Assembly (NCBI GenBank): GCA_028277865.1
Contig: JANQFM010000797.1
Span: 1 to 22,175 of the forward strand
Reading direction: 5' to 3'
Source of the DNA: Acidobacteriota bacterium
Lineage (GTDB): Bacteria; Acidobacteriota; UBA6911; RPQK01; DATIPO01
Length of the DNA: 22,175 nucleotides
Below, piece after piece: positions 1-7,681 of this stretch (the stretch's first letter is position 1; each line of letters opens with the position of its first letter). Position numbers and translations under genes: made by a program. The notes under the pieces are model-generated. The model worked only from the letters and a program-made list of their open reading frames with translations. It did no database searches and was not told the origin of the DNA.

Positions 1-1349
1 AAGACCAGCGGCAGGAAGACCGATACCGTGGTCAGCGTCGAAGCCGTTACCGCCCTGCCCACCTCGCTGGTCCCCTTGAGGACCGCTTCGGCCAGGACCA
101 TCCCTTTCTTGCGGTAGCGGTGGACGGCTTCCAGCACCACGATTGAATTGTCGACCAGCATCCCCACGCCCAGCGCCACGCCTCCCAACGACATGATGTT
201 GAGCGTAATGTCGGTCTGGTACATGAGGGCGAAGGTGGCCATGACCGAAATGGGAATGGAAAAGGCGATGGTGACCGTACTGCGCAGGTCTCTCAGGAAG
301 ACGAACAAAACCAAAGTGGCCAGCAGCCCCCCGATGAGGGCCGCCCAGAGCACGTTGTCAACAGCGCTCTCAATGAAATCGGCTTGGTTGAAGACCACTC
401 GGTATTCCACGCCCTGGGGAAACAATTCCGCTTCCTGCAGTGCCTCCAGCTTGCGCAGCACCGCCCGCGCCACGGTCACCGTGTTGGCGTCGCCTTCCTT
501 GTAAATGGCCAGTTCAACGCTTTCCTTGCCTTCCAGCCGGGCGATGATTTCGCGTTCCTTGACTCCCCGCCAGACGCGGGCCACATCGCCCAAGATCACC
601 TGTCGGCCGCCCGTGCTGCGGATGATGATGTTGCGGATCTCCTCCACAGAACGGAACTGGTTGAGCATTCGCACCAGGTAATTGGCATCTTGGTCATAAA
701 GGCTGCCGGTAGCTTGATTGAGGTTTTCGCGGGCCAGCACGCGGGTGACCTCGGTGATGGGGATGCCCAGGTCGGCCAGGCGCCTTTCGTCGATTTCGAT
801 GCGGATCTGCTCTTCCAGCCCGCCGATCACCTTGACGGCCGCTACTCCGCCGGTGGCTTCCAAGTCTTTTTTGAGCTCTTTCTCAGCAGCGTAGCGCAGT
901 CGGCTCAGGCCCAGGTCACCCGAGGAGAGGCGAATGCGCTGGATGGGGTCAAAGGAAGGGTCAAAGCGCAAAATGACCGGCTTTTCGGCATCGCGGGGAA
1001 GCGTGACGAAGTCGAGCTTTTCGCGCACCTCCAGGCTGGCCAGGTCCATTCGGGTATCCCAGGTGAACTCCAAGACCACTTCCGACTGGCCGGAGCGCGA
1101 CACCGAACTGATGCGGGTCAGCCCCGGAACCACTCCGGCAGCCTCTTCGATAGGACGCGTAAGGAGGGCTTCCACCTCTTCGGGCGCCGCGTCCGGATAA
1201 TCGGTCTGAACCGTCAAGGAGGGATATGAGATGTCCGGCAGAAGGTTCAACGCCAACCGGTCCAAAGAAACCGATCCAAACAGTATTACGGCCACCACAA
1301 ACATGGCGACCGTGACAGGCCTCTGAATAGACGTACGAATGAGGTTCAT
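1..1349 (-). CDS. RND efflux transporter (AcrB/HAE-1-like), N-terminal part, cut by window edge
   Basis: This is the N-terminal 449 codons of an inner-membrane resistance-nodulation-division pump that would exchange protons for export of substrate through a tripartite complex. The ATG at 1349 gives MNLIRTSIQRPVTVAMFVVA, the usual RND start: a short cytoplasmic end, then TM1. The periplasmic porter domain follows (LPDISYPSLTVQTDYPDAAPEEVE is typical), and after about residue 330 come TM2-TM4. TM4 carries LGVGMLVDNSIVVLEAVHR, the conserved region holding the proton-relay acid. The family is about 1,000-1,050 residues, so over half lies outside the window to the left. The upstream membrane-fusion gene ends 71 bases before this start, so the two are probably one operon. 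The gap between them is filled by 7-base repeats. The family is clear; the substrate cannot be judged. Confidence 0.93.
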   Translation of the reverse strand, partial: MNLIRTSIQRPVTVAMFVVAVILFGSVSLDRLALNLLPDISYPSLTVQTDYPDAAPEEVEALLTRPIEEAAGVVPGLTRISSVSRSGQSEVVLEFTWDTRMDLASLEVREKLDFVTLPRDAEKPVILRFDPSFDPIQRIRLSSGDLGLSRLRYAAEKELKKDLEATGGVAAVKVIGGLEEQIRIEIDERRLADLGIPITEVTRVLARENLNQATGSLYDQDANYLVRMLNQFRSVEEIRNIIIRSTGGRQVILGDVARVWRGVKEREIIARLEGKESVELAIYKEGDANTVTVARAVLRKLEALQEAELFPQGVEYRVVFNQADFIESAVDNVLWAALIGGLLATLVLFVFLRDLRSTVTIAFSIPISVMATFALMYQTDITLNIMSLGGVALGVGMLVDNSIVVLEAVHRYRKKGMVLAEAVLKGTSEVGRAVTASTLTTVSVFLPLV

Positions 1350-1353
1350 TTCT

Positions 1354-1420
1354 TAGGCTGTAGGCTGCAGGCGTCAGGCTCTCCCCACTGACAACTGACA
1401 ACTGACAACTGACAACTGAC
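1354..1420. repeat. Two adjacent 7-base tandem repeats between the MFP and RND genes
   Basis: Positions 1354-1380 hold four degenerate units (taggctg, taggctg, caggcgt, caggct). Positions 1387-1420 hold almost five exact units of actgaca. The second tract ends directly against the stop codon of the membrane-fusion gene (1421-1423). The RND ribosome-binding region lies at the other end, so the gap is almost wholly repeat. Confidence 0.9.
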
Positions 1421-2632
1421 TTAGCTGATCACCTGGATTTTAGCTTTGTCCTTCAGTCCGCCTTGGCCGGCGATCACCACTTGATCGCCTTGGCTCAGGC
1501 CTTCGAGGATCTCGACTTGGCCGGGGGAGCTGTAGCCCAGCTTGACGGGCACTCGGCGAGCCTTCTCGCCTTGTGACACGAAGACGTACTCCTGCCCGTC
1601 CTCTTCCAGGACAGCCCGCTTGGGGATGAGCAAAGTATCGGTGCGGGTGTCGGTGCGGATTTCGATGCTGACGAAAGCGCCCGGCTTGAAGGCGCTGCCC
1701 GCTGCGGCGTTGACTTCGACGGTGATCTTAACCGTACCGGTGGCCTGGTCCACCACCGGGCTGATGCGGGCCACCCGCCCGGCCATGCGGACCTCCTCGT
1801 CCACGCCCAGCACCACGTTGGCCTGCTGACCGGGCCGGACTTGCAAAGCCTCGCGCTCAGAAAGGAAAACGTCGGTTTGCAGGGGGGTGAAGTCGGCCAG
1901 GCTGAAAAGGGGTTCCAGAGCGCGGACCGTCTGGCCGGTTTCGATGCTGCGTTGGGTGATGCGTCCGGCGAAGGGCGCCGTGACTTCGGTTTGAGAGATC
2001 TGCAGCCGCACCTGCTCGATTTCGGAGGACAGCTCGTCCACCCGATGATGCAATTCGCGGGTTTCCGAATCCGTGATTCGTTCGTCGTGCTCCAATTCCT
2101 CAACCTGATAGCCGAGTTGGGCCACCTCGCGTTCGCTGACCAGCTTCTCGTCGTAAAGCTGCTTGTAGCGTTGGTACTCTTCGCGGGTGTTTTCGATCTG
2201 AGCGCGGGCCTTTTCGCGGCGGATGGAGGCTTTTTCCAACTGCAAGCGCGCCTGAGCGAGCTGCTTTTGGGCTGTCTGCAGACGGATCTGAAGCTCCGTA
2301 TCGTCGAGCTTGGCCAGCATCTGCTCGGCTTGGACGAAAGCGCCTTCTTCGACCAGCAGCCTGATCACGCGCCCGTCGATGCGGTTGACGACCTCGACCT
2401 CACGGAAGGGACGCAAATTGGCTGTGGCGCTCAGAAAAGCGGAAATATCCCCTTTTTCCACCTGGGCCAGGCGTACCGGGATGGCTGCCTCTTCGTCCTT
2501 CTTGTCTTGGGATTGCTCTTGATCGGAATCGGCAGAAGCGTCTGATCCGGCGCTGAAGTAATCTCCTGCAAAGGCTGCCAGGGCAATGATCAACCCAACC
2601 ACCGCCAGGAATCCGTAAACTTTTTTTCTCAT
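1421..2632 (-). CDS. Periplasmic membrane-fusion (adaptor) protein, RND/HlyD type
   Basis: This 403-residue adaptor would bridge an inner-membrane pump to an outer-membrane channel. The ATG at 2632 was chosen because AGAAGG lies 6 bases upstream and the protein then starts MRKKVYGFLAVVGLIIALAA, a signal anchor. Next come an acidic linker (residues about 30-45), a first biotinyl-lipoyl half (VEVVNRIDGRVIRLLVEEGAF), a long coiled-coil hairpin (about residues 110-215, rich in Glu/Gln/Arg heptads), the second lipoyl half (TEVTAPFAGRITQRSIETGQ), a beta-barrel (about 245-320) and a membrane-proximal domain ending in GLSQGDQVVIAGQGGLKDKA. An upstream in-frame extension to 2725 exists but precedes the signal anchor and has no reason to be used. 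The downstream gene is the RND pump, its likely partner. No TolC-like gene is visible. Confidence 0.92.
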   Translation of the reverse strand: MRKKVYGFLAVVGLIIALAAFAGDYFSAGSDASADSDQEQSQDKKDEEAAIPVRLAQVEKGDISAFLSATANLRPFREVEVVNRIDGRVIRLLVEEGAFVQAEQMLAKLDDTELQIRLQTAQKQLAQARLQLEKASIRREKARAQIENTREEYQRYKQLYDEKLVSEREVAQLGYQVEELEHDERITDSETRELHHRVDELSSEIEQVRLQISQTEVTAPFAGRITQRSIETGQTVRALEPLFSLADFTPLQTDVFLSEREALQVRPGQQANVVLGVDEEVRMAGRVARISPVVDQATGTVKITVEVNAAAGSAFKPGAFVSIEIRTDTRTDTLLIPKRAVLEEDGQEYVFVSQGEKARRVPVKLGYSSPGQVEILEGLSQGDQVVIAGQGGLKDKAKIQVIS

Positions 2633-2727
2633 TTTCTGCCTTCTTTGTATCCGCCAGGCCTCGCGGGATCCGCGCTGCACTTGATTAGTCCCTCTCCCTT
2701 GAACTCTACGGCCGGAAGCGCTCAATT

Positions 2728-2756
2728 ATTAGCAGTCCGACCGAATTTCCTCGCAA
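2728..2756 (-). promoter_or_regulatory. Possible promoter of the MFP-RND operon
   Basis: On the minus strand TTGCGA (2751-2756) is followed after 17 bases by GCTAAT (2728-2733). These match the sigma70 hexamers at 4 of 6 positions each, with ideal spacing, and would leave a leader of about 90 bases before the ATG at 2632. It is a motif match only. Confidence 0.35.
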
Positions 2757-2851
2757 AACCAGGATGAGCCAAGCCGATTTCCGTTTCAGTTTCTCATCGG
2801 CTGGCTGCCTGTGATTGGAGTACGGAAATGGTGGGTGGATTCGTTCCGAGG

Positions 2852-2902
2852 TTTCGCACAAAGACGCAAAGAAGACGTGCGCCTTTGCGTCTTGGCGCGA
2901 AA
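2852..2902. repeat. Inverted repeat of an 8-base-period motif
   Basis: The left arm (2852-2871) reads tttcgcacaaagacgcaaag and the right arm (2883-2902) reads ctttgcgtcttggcgcgaaa. The outer six and inner twelve bases pair, leaving small mismatches and an 11-base loop. Within each arm the element aaagacgc/aaag repeats with a period of about 8. The same theme recurs at 10668-10701 and 19389-19417. Confidence 0.8.
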
Positions 2903-2930
2903 TCCAAGAGACGGGGGGATTGCTCTGCCA

Positions 2931-3151
2931 CCCGCTGAAGCGGGTTTCCCGAAGGGCTTCAGCCACTGTCCAACTCAGCGAGGAGGCGACGAATCCGTAT
3001 GCCAGCGGTAGGGGGTGGCTGAAGCCGGTCGCTGCAAGCCCGTTCAAACGGGCTGGCCTCTGCCGGGGCTCGACTGATCACCAGCCCTGGAAGGACTAGC
3101 CTAGCAACCCTTCGGGCATGAATGCCCTCCGGGAAACTCCGCTAAAGCGGA
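2931..3151. repeat. Cluster of five short perfect hairpins with 2-base loops
   Basis: Perfect stems separated by two bases occur at 2931-2944 (cccgct-ga-agcggg), 3017-3026 (ggct-ga-agcc), 3037-3054 (agcccgtt-ca-aacgggct), 3114-3127 (gggcat-ga-atgccc) and 3138-3151 (tccgct-aa-agcgga). All five share a centre of the form T-N-A-A, while the stem sequences differ. This is a repeat-like intergenic element and not coding sequence. Confidence 0.8.
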
Positions 3152-3193
3152 CTGCAGACTCGCATCTGGGAGGGGCCGTGTCTTCCCTTCTGT

Positions 3194-3222
3194 CGGTCTA
3201 CGGTTTCCGGTTTCCGGTCTCC
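3194..3222. repeat. 7-base tandem repeat just downstream of the ABC permease
   Basis: Four units with period 7 (cggtcta, cggtttc, cggtttc, cggtctc) lie 8 bases beyond the permease stop codon at 3230-3232. Confidence 0.85.
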
Positions 3223-3229
3223 CCTCTCT

Positions 3230-4504
3230 TCACGCCTCATTCCAGCGAAACGCTTTGACGCCCGCAGTGAAGCAGAGGGTGCCGATAGCCAGCAGGATCC
3301 CGCAGGGGAACAGCATCTCAGAGAGGCTGAACTGCCTCCACAGGGCGCCTTCGAACGCCAGTACGGCCCACTTGACGGGGCTGATGTGGCTGAAGGTCTG
3401 CATCCAGGAGGGCATCAAGAAGAGCGGCACCATGCCCCCGCCCAGCATGGCCATGACGATCATGATGGCCCAGCTGATGCCACCTGCTGCACGTTCGGTG
3501 CGTCCCAATACTGACAAAAACATCATGATCCCGACAAAAGCCAAAGCCGCCGAGAGCAGCGCCAATGCAAGCAGTCCGGGGGATTGGGGGCGGACGTCGA
3601 AGATCAATCGGGCCAGTATCAGCAAGCCGGCCGAAACGGCCAAAATAGCCATCAGGCATCCCAAGGCCTTGCCGGCCAGGATTTGCATTCGGCTGAGTGG
3701 TGCGCAACGCAGCCGTACCAGGGTGCCTTTCTGCCGTTCGATGACCAGCGAGATGGCGAATCCCGAGACGCATCCCAACAATCCCCAGATAATTCCCTGG
3801 GGAAAAGAGATGACATAGGCGTTTTGAGGGCCGCGCCGTTCGGTCGTGACTGCCACCGAGTCGATTTCCAGCGGCTGAAATCCGGCAAAGCCGCCTTGGT
3901 CGTCGGCTTCGACCTCTTGCTGGGCGGCGAAAAGTGTATCGAGCTGTCCGTAAAAGCCGTTCAGGGCTAGTTGCAGGGCCGGAGGGGCGTCCTGGAGGGA
4001 TTCCCGGGCGTTCTCCAGCTGGCCTTTCATCAATTCGGGATCCTGGAGAGTCTGCTGCATGGCGGCAGCAGCGTATTTGGTGAGGATGCCCTGCAGCATC
4101 CCCGACTCGGCCTTGCGGGCCGGATCGACTCCGATCTCCAGCCGCGGGGTCTGTCCTGCGAAAATGCTGTTGCGGGCTTCGCCAAAGCCTTCGGGCAGTG
4201 CAATATAGGCCACCCTGCTTCCCCGCCTTACCGATTCCCGGGCCGTCTGCTTGTCGTCGGCGGGGATCACTCTCAATTCCTCGGCGGCCTCAAGCAGCGA
4301 AACGAACTCGCGCGAGCCTTGTGTCCGGTCCTCGTCGACCAGCAAGACCGCGATCGCATTGCTGCCTCCGTTTCCTGCGCCGGAAAAGATGGCGCCGAAG
4401 AAAGAAGCGTAGAGGATTGGAAAAAAGAAGGTGAAAAAGAAGGCGGCCCGGTCACGCAGCAGCAGCCGCAAGTCCTTGATTGCCAATGTCCAGATGATTT
4501 TCAT
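3230..4504 (-). CDS. ABC-2 type transporter permease (ABC exporter membrane subunit)
   Basis: This 424-residue inner-membrane subunit is fed by the ATPase encoded just upstream. The ATG at 4504 has AAGGA 7 bases before it and gives MKIIWTLAIKDLRLLLRDRA, the classic ABC-2 N-terminus, followed by TM1 (about 18-40). A long extracytoplasmic segment follows (about 45-240), and then five C-terminal TM segments, including ISFPQGIIWGLLGCVSGFAI and IMIVMAMLGGGMVPLFLMPS. This is the one-TM, large-loop, five-TM layout of the YhhJ/LinK-like and NatB-like permeases. The upstream in-frame extension (to 4558) is unlikely. The gap to the ATPase stop is 76 bases. Members export drugs, ions or lipids; the substrate here is unknown. 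Confidence 0.9.
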   Translation of the reverse strand: MKIIWTLAIKDLRLLLRDRAAFFFTFFFPILYASFFGAIFSGAGNGGSNAIAVLLVDEDRTQGSREFVSLLEAAEELRVIPADDKQTARESVRRGSRVAYIALPEGFGEARNSIFAGQTPRLEIGVDPARKAESGMLQGILTKYAAAAMQQTLQDPELMKGQLENARESLQDAPPALQLALNGFYGQLDTLFAAQQEVEADDQGGFAGFQPLEIDSVAVTTERRGPQNAYVISFPQGIIWGLLGCVSGFAISLVIERQKGTLVRLRCAPLSRMQILAGKALGCLMAILAVSAGLLILARLIFDVRPQSPGLLALALLSAALAFVGIMMFLSVLGRTERAAGGISWAIMIVMAMLGGGMVPLFLMPSWMQTFSHISPVKWAVLAFEGALWRQFSLSEMLFPCGILLAIGTLCFTAGVKAFRWNEA

Positions 4505-4580
4505 GGCTTTATCCTTAACGATTCCGGACCACCGTCGGGCCTGCCCCGGCGGTGGCACCCCCAGATCCGATGATTAGGCT

Positions 4581-5426
4581 TCAGTCCCTCAATGTGCGTC
4601 CGGTCAAGTTCAAAAAGACCGACTCCAGATTGGGTCGCTCCACGCTGAGCCGCAGCAGCCCTCCCTCTTGAAGCAGGCGTTCCAATTCCACCAGAGGCTG
4701 ATCGGTTTCCAGTTGCGTTTCTCCCTCGGCGCGTTCAGCGCGCACCAGGCTCTTGCCGCCGTGTTGGGCGATCAGCTTGTCTACCGTATCCAGGGCCAGC
4801 AGGTGCCCCCGGTCGATGATCCCCACCCGGTCGCAGAGCTTTTGAGCCTCTTCCATGTAGTGGGTGGTGTAGACCACCGTGCAACCTTCGTCCTTCAGCT
4901 GCAGCACCTTGTCGAAAATGGAGTTGCGCGATTGGGGATCGACGCCCACCGTGGGCTCGTCCAGCAGCAGAAGCGACGGGCGGTGGATCACGGCGGCAGC
5001 CAGGTTGAGGCGGCGCTTCATGCCTCCCGAGTAGGCGGCGACCGGATCCTTGCGGCGATCGGAGAGGTCGACGAAGCTCAATGCCCAGTCCACCCGTTGG
5101 CTTAATGGCGATCCGGAAAGGCCTTGCAGGCGACCGAAAAAAGTCAGGTTCTCTTCGCCGCTCAAGTCCTCGTACAGAGCCAGGCTTTGCGGCGCCATGC
5201 CGATCAGGGAGCGGACGCGGCGATCGTGGGGCGATCCCTCGCCCCGCAATTCCGCCGTCCCCTGGTCCGGCTGCAGCAGCCCCACGGCCATATGGACGGT
5301 GGTGGACTTGCCGGCGCCGTTGGGTCCCAGCAGGCCGAAGATCTCTCCGCGACGGATCTCCAGGCTCAATCCGTCCACAGCCAGATTGGATCCGAATGAT
5401 TTGGTCAGGTTGTTGAGTTTCAGCAT
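4581..5426 (-). CDS. ABC transporter ATP-binding protein (DrrA/NatA-like exporter ATPase)
   Basis: This 281-residue ATPase powers the ABC-2 permease downstream. It has Walker A GPNGAGKS (34-41), Q-loop Gln80, signature YSGGMKRR (132-139), Walker B LLLLDEP (152-158) and the switch His189 in YTTHYMEEA. The C-terminal 70 residues are the extra domain usual in DrrA-type ATPases. I chose the ATG at 5426 because MLKLNNLTKSFG fits the family start. An ATG at 5450 is also in frame, and neither has a strong Shine-Dalgarno. It is the first gene of the exporter pair. The nucleotide-binding motifs look intact. Confidence 0.93.
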   Translation of the reverse strand: MLKLNNLTKSFGSNLAVDGLSLEIRRGEIFGLLGPNGAGKSTTVHMAVGLLQPDQGTAELRGEGSPHDRRVRSLIGMAPQSLALYEDLSGEENLTFFGRLQGLSGSPLSQRVDWALSFVDLSDRRKDPVAAYSGGMKRRLNLAAAVIHRPSLLLLDEPTVGVDPQSRNSIFDKVLQLKDEGCTVVYTTHYMEEAQKLCDRVGIIDRGHLLALDTVDKLIAQHGGKSLVRAERAEGETQLETDQPLVELERLLQEGGLLRLSVERPNLESVFLNLTGRTLRD

Positions 5427-5616
5427 CTCAACGAGGTTAACCGACCACATCGAGAGATGGCACGGGTTTTTCGGTGAATGGTGCGGATAGGCGGATGAAC
5501 GGCGGAGGGGGTGCCAGCGAAAGGGTGCGAAAGTCTTGCGGAGGACGCGAAGAATAATTGCTTCAGGAAAGACCTGGGGGGTTGATGGGCTTTTCCACCA
5601 GGACTTGAGCAGAGTC
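5427..5616. other. Gap between toprim-like gene and ABC ATPase; degenerate repeat and hairpin
   Basis: No gene was seen. At about 5511-5553 there is a weak version of the 8-base motif (gcgaaagg, gtgcgaaag, cttgcgga, ggacgcgaa). A hairpin at 5600-5618 (aggact, 7-base loop, agtcct) overlaps the stop codon of the upstream gene. It is not followed by a T-tract on the coding strand, so it is not a standard terminator. Confidence 0.5.
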
Positions 5617-6219
5617 CTATTGCTGGTGGGAACGAATGGCGGCTCGGAATTGATCGATGAAATGCTTCAGGCATCGATCAGCTTGCTGTGCTTTGTACAG
5701 ATCTAATTCCGCCACGATGTCTTCTCCCAGCTCTGCGCCTCCTAATGGCAAGGATAAACCGATCGCATCGGCAATCACTTTCTTGTAGTGGCCCCTTTCA
5801 CATTTGTAAGGAGGCATGACCGGGCTCGATCCTTGGGCGACTCGCTGGAATGCTTCCCTGTCGGCAATATACCAGCGTTCGATGTGCGGGTCTGGAATTG
5901 CACAGACGAGATAGCCTTGGTAGGAATAGCGGTCTCTCACCACTTCAATTTCGCGGCGCTTTTCCGTGTATCCTTGACAATTCCCGTCGATGGCGACGAC
6001 CAGGATCGGAGGACCTGATTGCAGGCTCCGTGCCGCGCTGCGAAGGAAGTCCCCAAATTCCTTCATGACGCGTCCCTTGCCGCCTGATGCATTGCGGACA
6101 ACCTGCTCCAGGCCCAGATTTTGCTGAAGAATCTCTTGCGCGATCCGCTTTGTGAGAGAAACCAGGAACTTGCGGTGTCCGATATCCTCCAGGAAATAGC
6201 CGATGCGCAGCTTATCCAT
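5617..6219 (-). CDS. TOPRIM-like (RloB/DUF4276-like) partner protein of an AAA ATPase
   Basis: This 200-residue cytoplasmic protein has no signal or TM segment. I chose the ATG at 6219 because GGAG sits 6 bases upstream; a GTG at 6231 is possible. The ATG overlaps the end of the ATPase gene by 8 bases (ATGGATAA holds both start and stop), so translation is probably coupled. Acidic residues follow predicted beta strands: Glu11 in RIGYFLEDIGHRKFL, Asp78-x-Asn80 in ILVVAIDGNCQGY and Glu114 in IPDPHIERWYIAD. That is the spacing seen in TOPRIM-like proteins paired with AAA_21 ATPases (RloB, DUF4276 and DUF4435 types), with Asp-x-Asn in place of Asp-x-Asp. By family logic it could be a nuclease or effector controlled by the ATPase. 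The gene is secure; the fold is my inference from motifs. Confidence 0.75.
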   Translation of the reverse strand: MDKLRIGYFLEDIGHRKFLVSLTKRIAQEILQQNLGLEQVVRNASGGKGRVMKEFGDFLRSAARSLQSGPPILVVAIDGNCQGYTEKRREIEVVRDRYSYQGYLVCAIPDPHIERWYIADREAFQRVAQGSSPVMPPYKCERGHYKKVIADAIGLSLPLGGAELGEDIVAELDLYKAQQADRCLKHFIDQFRAAIRSHQQ

Positions 6220-7498
6220 CAAAGTCTCCACGCATCACCCTGGCGGTAAAGGAGTCGACAACTTCGGGCATATCGCCCGCATTGACCTCTTGTATGGCTT
6301 GGAAGGGCTGCTCGAAAACGCTCTCCTGCCCTTTTTTGCGGCACATGATGAGCGAGGCAGGTTCGAAGAACTCCGGCAAGGCCGGCGAGTGAGAGGTCAC
6401 CAGAACCTGTACTCCATCCCGCCTTTGGGCAGCGTTTTGTAAGATGTTGGCCACCAGCTTCAAGCGCCTTGGATGCACTCCGTTCTCAGGCTCTTCATAC
6501 CCCAGAGTCGTTGTGGATTCCAGCGCCTTAGGGCTGAAGATTGCCAGCATGGCCAGAATCCGAAGAGTTCCTTCTGAAGCGACGCGGATTGAATAAGGAA
6601 TCCCGTTTTCGATGACACTGAGCTGCAGCATCCCTTGAGAATCTTGCTTTACCTCGATGCCTTCAAGCGATGGCAGCAAGGTATTGATGCTCCTTTTCAG
6701 AAACCTGAATTGGCGGGGGTCTTCGACTTGAAGAGTATTATAGAAGGCAGCCAGATCGGCACCGTTTTCTTGCAGCCGTTCGGTCGATTTCAGGCTGGCA
6801 TCGGCCTTCATCGCCCTGGGTTCCAGCTGATGGAAGCGCCAGCGGGAAAGCTCTTTCGTAAAAGCCAGCATATCGATGACATATGCGCCTTCGAGCGAAC
6901 GGCAAGAGACGCTGATCTGCTGCGCTGATACGCGCACGGCTCCTCCCGCCCGCACACCATGGCTGATCCTCATCCTCTCTTCCGATCGATGCAGTATCTG
7001 CTTTTCGCATTGCCGCTCAGCGCCGGAATCAAGCCAAACAAGCTCTTCTTCCAGTATCCGCAAGGCACCCGATTCGGTCTTGATTCCCACAATGATCCGG
7101 TAGCGATAGGTGCGGCTCACCCCAAGGGGGCTATGCAACCCCACGCTGGCTTTAGCTTTGTCCTGCTCGATTAAATCCAAGAGCTCGCGGTCGACCTCTT
7201 TTACAATTTGCGGGGACAGCCTGACCTCTGCTTCGATCTCCAAAGAAGCCCGGCCTTGATCCTTCATCACTTCAATCCCGCCTTCCCCCAGAGAGAACGC
7301 CTCCAGGCGGGAGCCTCGATGATGGTCAAAGGCTTCGTCCAAGTCGCCGCTTCCGACGGCTTGACTGAGGAGTTTGAGGATGTCGAACAGGTTGCTCTTG
7401 CCGGATGCGTTGGGGCCGATCAGGACCGTCAATTCTCCCAGGTTGATTTCGACATTCTTGAGAGACTTATAGCCGCGAATTCTGATCTTCCGAATCAT
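6212..7498 (-). CDS. AAA_21/RecF-like ATPase of a two-gene unit
   Basis: This 428-residue SMC/RecF-type ATPase begins MIRKIRIRGYKSLKNVEINL, the family's usual start. It has Walker A GPNASGKS (28-35), signature region SEGTLR (308-313), Walker B LGYEEPENGVHP with Glu335-Glu336 (332-343), and a switch His370 in VLVTSHSP. The middle (about 60-300) is an insertion typical of the family. The protein ends about 50 residues after the switch, so it lacks the C-terminal TOPRIM nuclease of OLD proteins. The toprim-like gene that overlaps it may supply that role in trans. Three 10-base repeats lie immediately before the ATG, and the ribosome-binding site is weak (GCGGA, overlapping the last repeat). The module sits alone between a transporter and a peptidase with no core-gene operon around it. 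Confidence 0.9.
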   Translation of the reverse strand: MIRKIRIRGYKSLKNVEINLGELTVLIGPNASGKSNLFDILKLLSQAVGSGDLDEAFDHHRGSRLEAFSLGEGGIEVMKDQGRASLEIEAEVRLSPQIVKEVDRELLDLIEQDKAKASVGLHSPLGVSRTYRYRIIVGIKTESGALRILEEELVWLDSGAERQCEKQILHRSEERMRISHGVRAGGAVRVSAQQISVSCRSLEGAYVIDMLAFTKELSRWRFHQLEPRAMKADASLKSTERLQENGADLAAFYNTLQVEDPRQFRFLKRSINTLLPSLEGIEVKQDSQGMLQLSVIENGIPYSIRVASEGTLRILAMLAIFSPKALESTTTLGYEEPENGVHPRRLKLVANILQNAAQRRDGVQVLVTSHSPALPEFFEPASLIMCRKKGQESVFEQPFQAIQEVNAGDMPEVVDSFTARVMRGDFDG

Positions 7499-7499
7499 T

Positions 7500-7530
7500 C
7501 CGCTTCAGTCCGCTTCAGTCCGCTTCAGTG
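7500..7530. repeat. Three perfect copies of a 10-base repeat just before the AAA ATPase start
   Basis: On the minus strand actgaagcgg occurs three times in a row, and the last copy ends one base before the ATG at 7498. The repeat covers the ribosome-binding region, so the copy number would set leader spacing. It may be an operator or a slippage site. Confidence 0.9.
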
Positions 7531-7681
7531 TCCGATTCTTAGCCCAACGTAAAAGCGCAGAATAGCACAACCGTCCGCTCTGTCTGCGGTTTCTCCCCTT
7601 GATGACCTGACAGGTTTTACTCCACTCCCATTTGACTGTAGACTTCACCAGTTCAACAAAAAAACCCGGGAGGGAGAAGCA

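Larger units (their letters stand above)
2633..3229. other. 597-base gap without a credible gene; repeats and hairpins
   Basis: The short open frames here run through repeats and have no recognisable domain or ribosome-binding site, so I call none. The stretch holds the possible promoter above, an inverted repeat of an 8-base motif (2852-2902), a cluster of five small perfect hairpins (2931-3151) and a 7-base tandem repeat (3194-3222). The gap separates the ABC exporter genes from the MFP-RND genes, so read-through between the two sets is uncertain. Confidence 0.7.

Noticed and set aside
384..1229. A 281-codon plus-strand frame
   Set aside because: It lies antisense to the RND pump, whose minus-strand translation is unmistakable.
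1387..1420. CRISPR array or iteron-type origin at the tandem repeats
   Set aside because: The units are 7 bases and contiguous with no spacers, and the tracts at different loci have unrelated unit sequences. No replication or Cas gene is present.
2706..3099. Open frames of 66-113 codons on both strands in the MFP-permease gap
   Set aside because: They run through the inverted octamer repeat and the hairpin cluster, have no domain, no ribosome-binding site and Arg/Pro-rich composition typical of non-coding GC-rich DNA.
5600..5618. Hairpin at the end of the toprim-like gene as a terminator
   Set aside because: No T-tract follows the stem on the coding strand, and the stem overlaps the stop codon.
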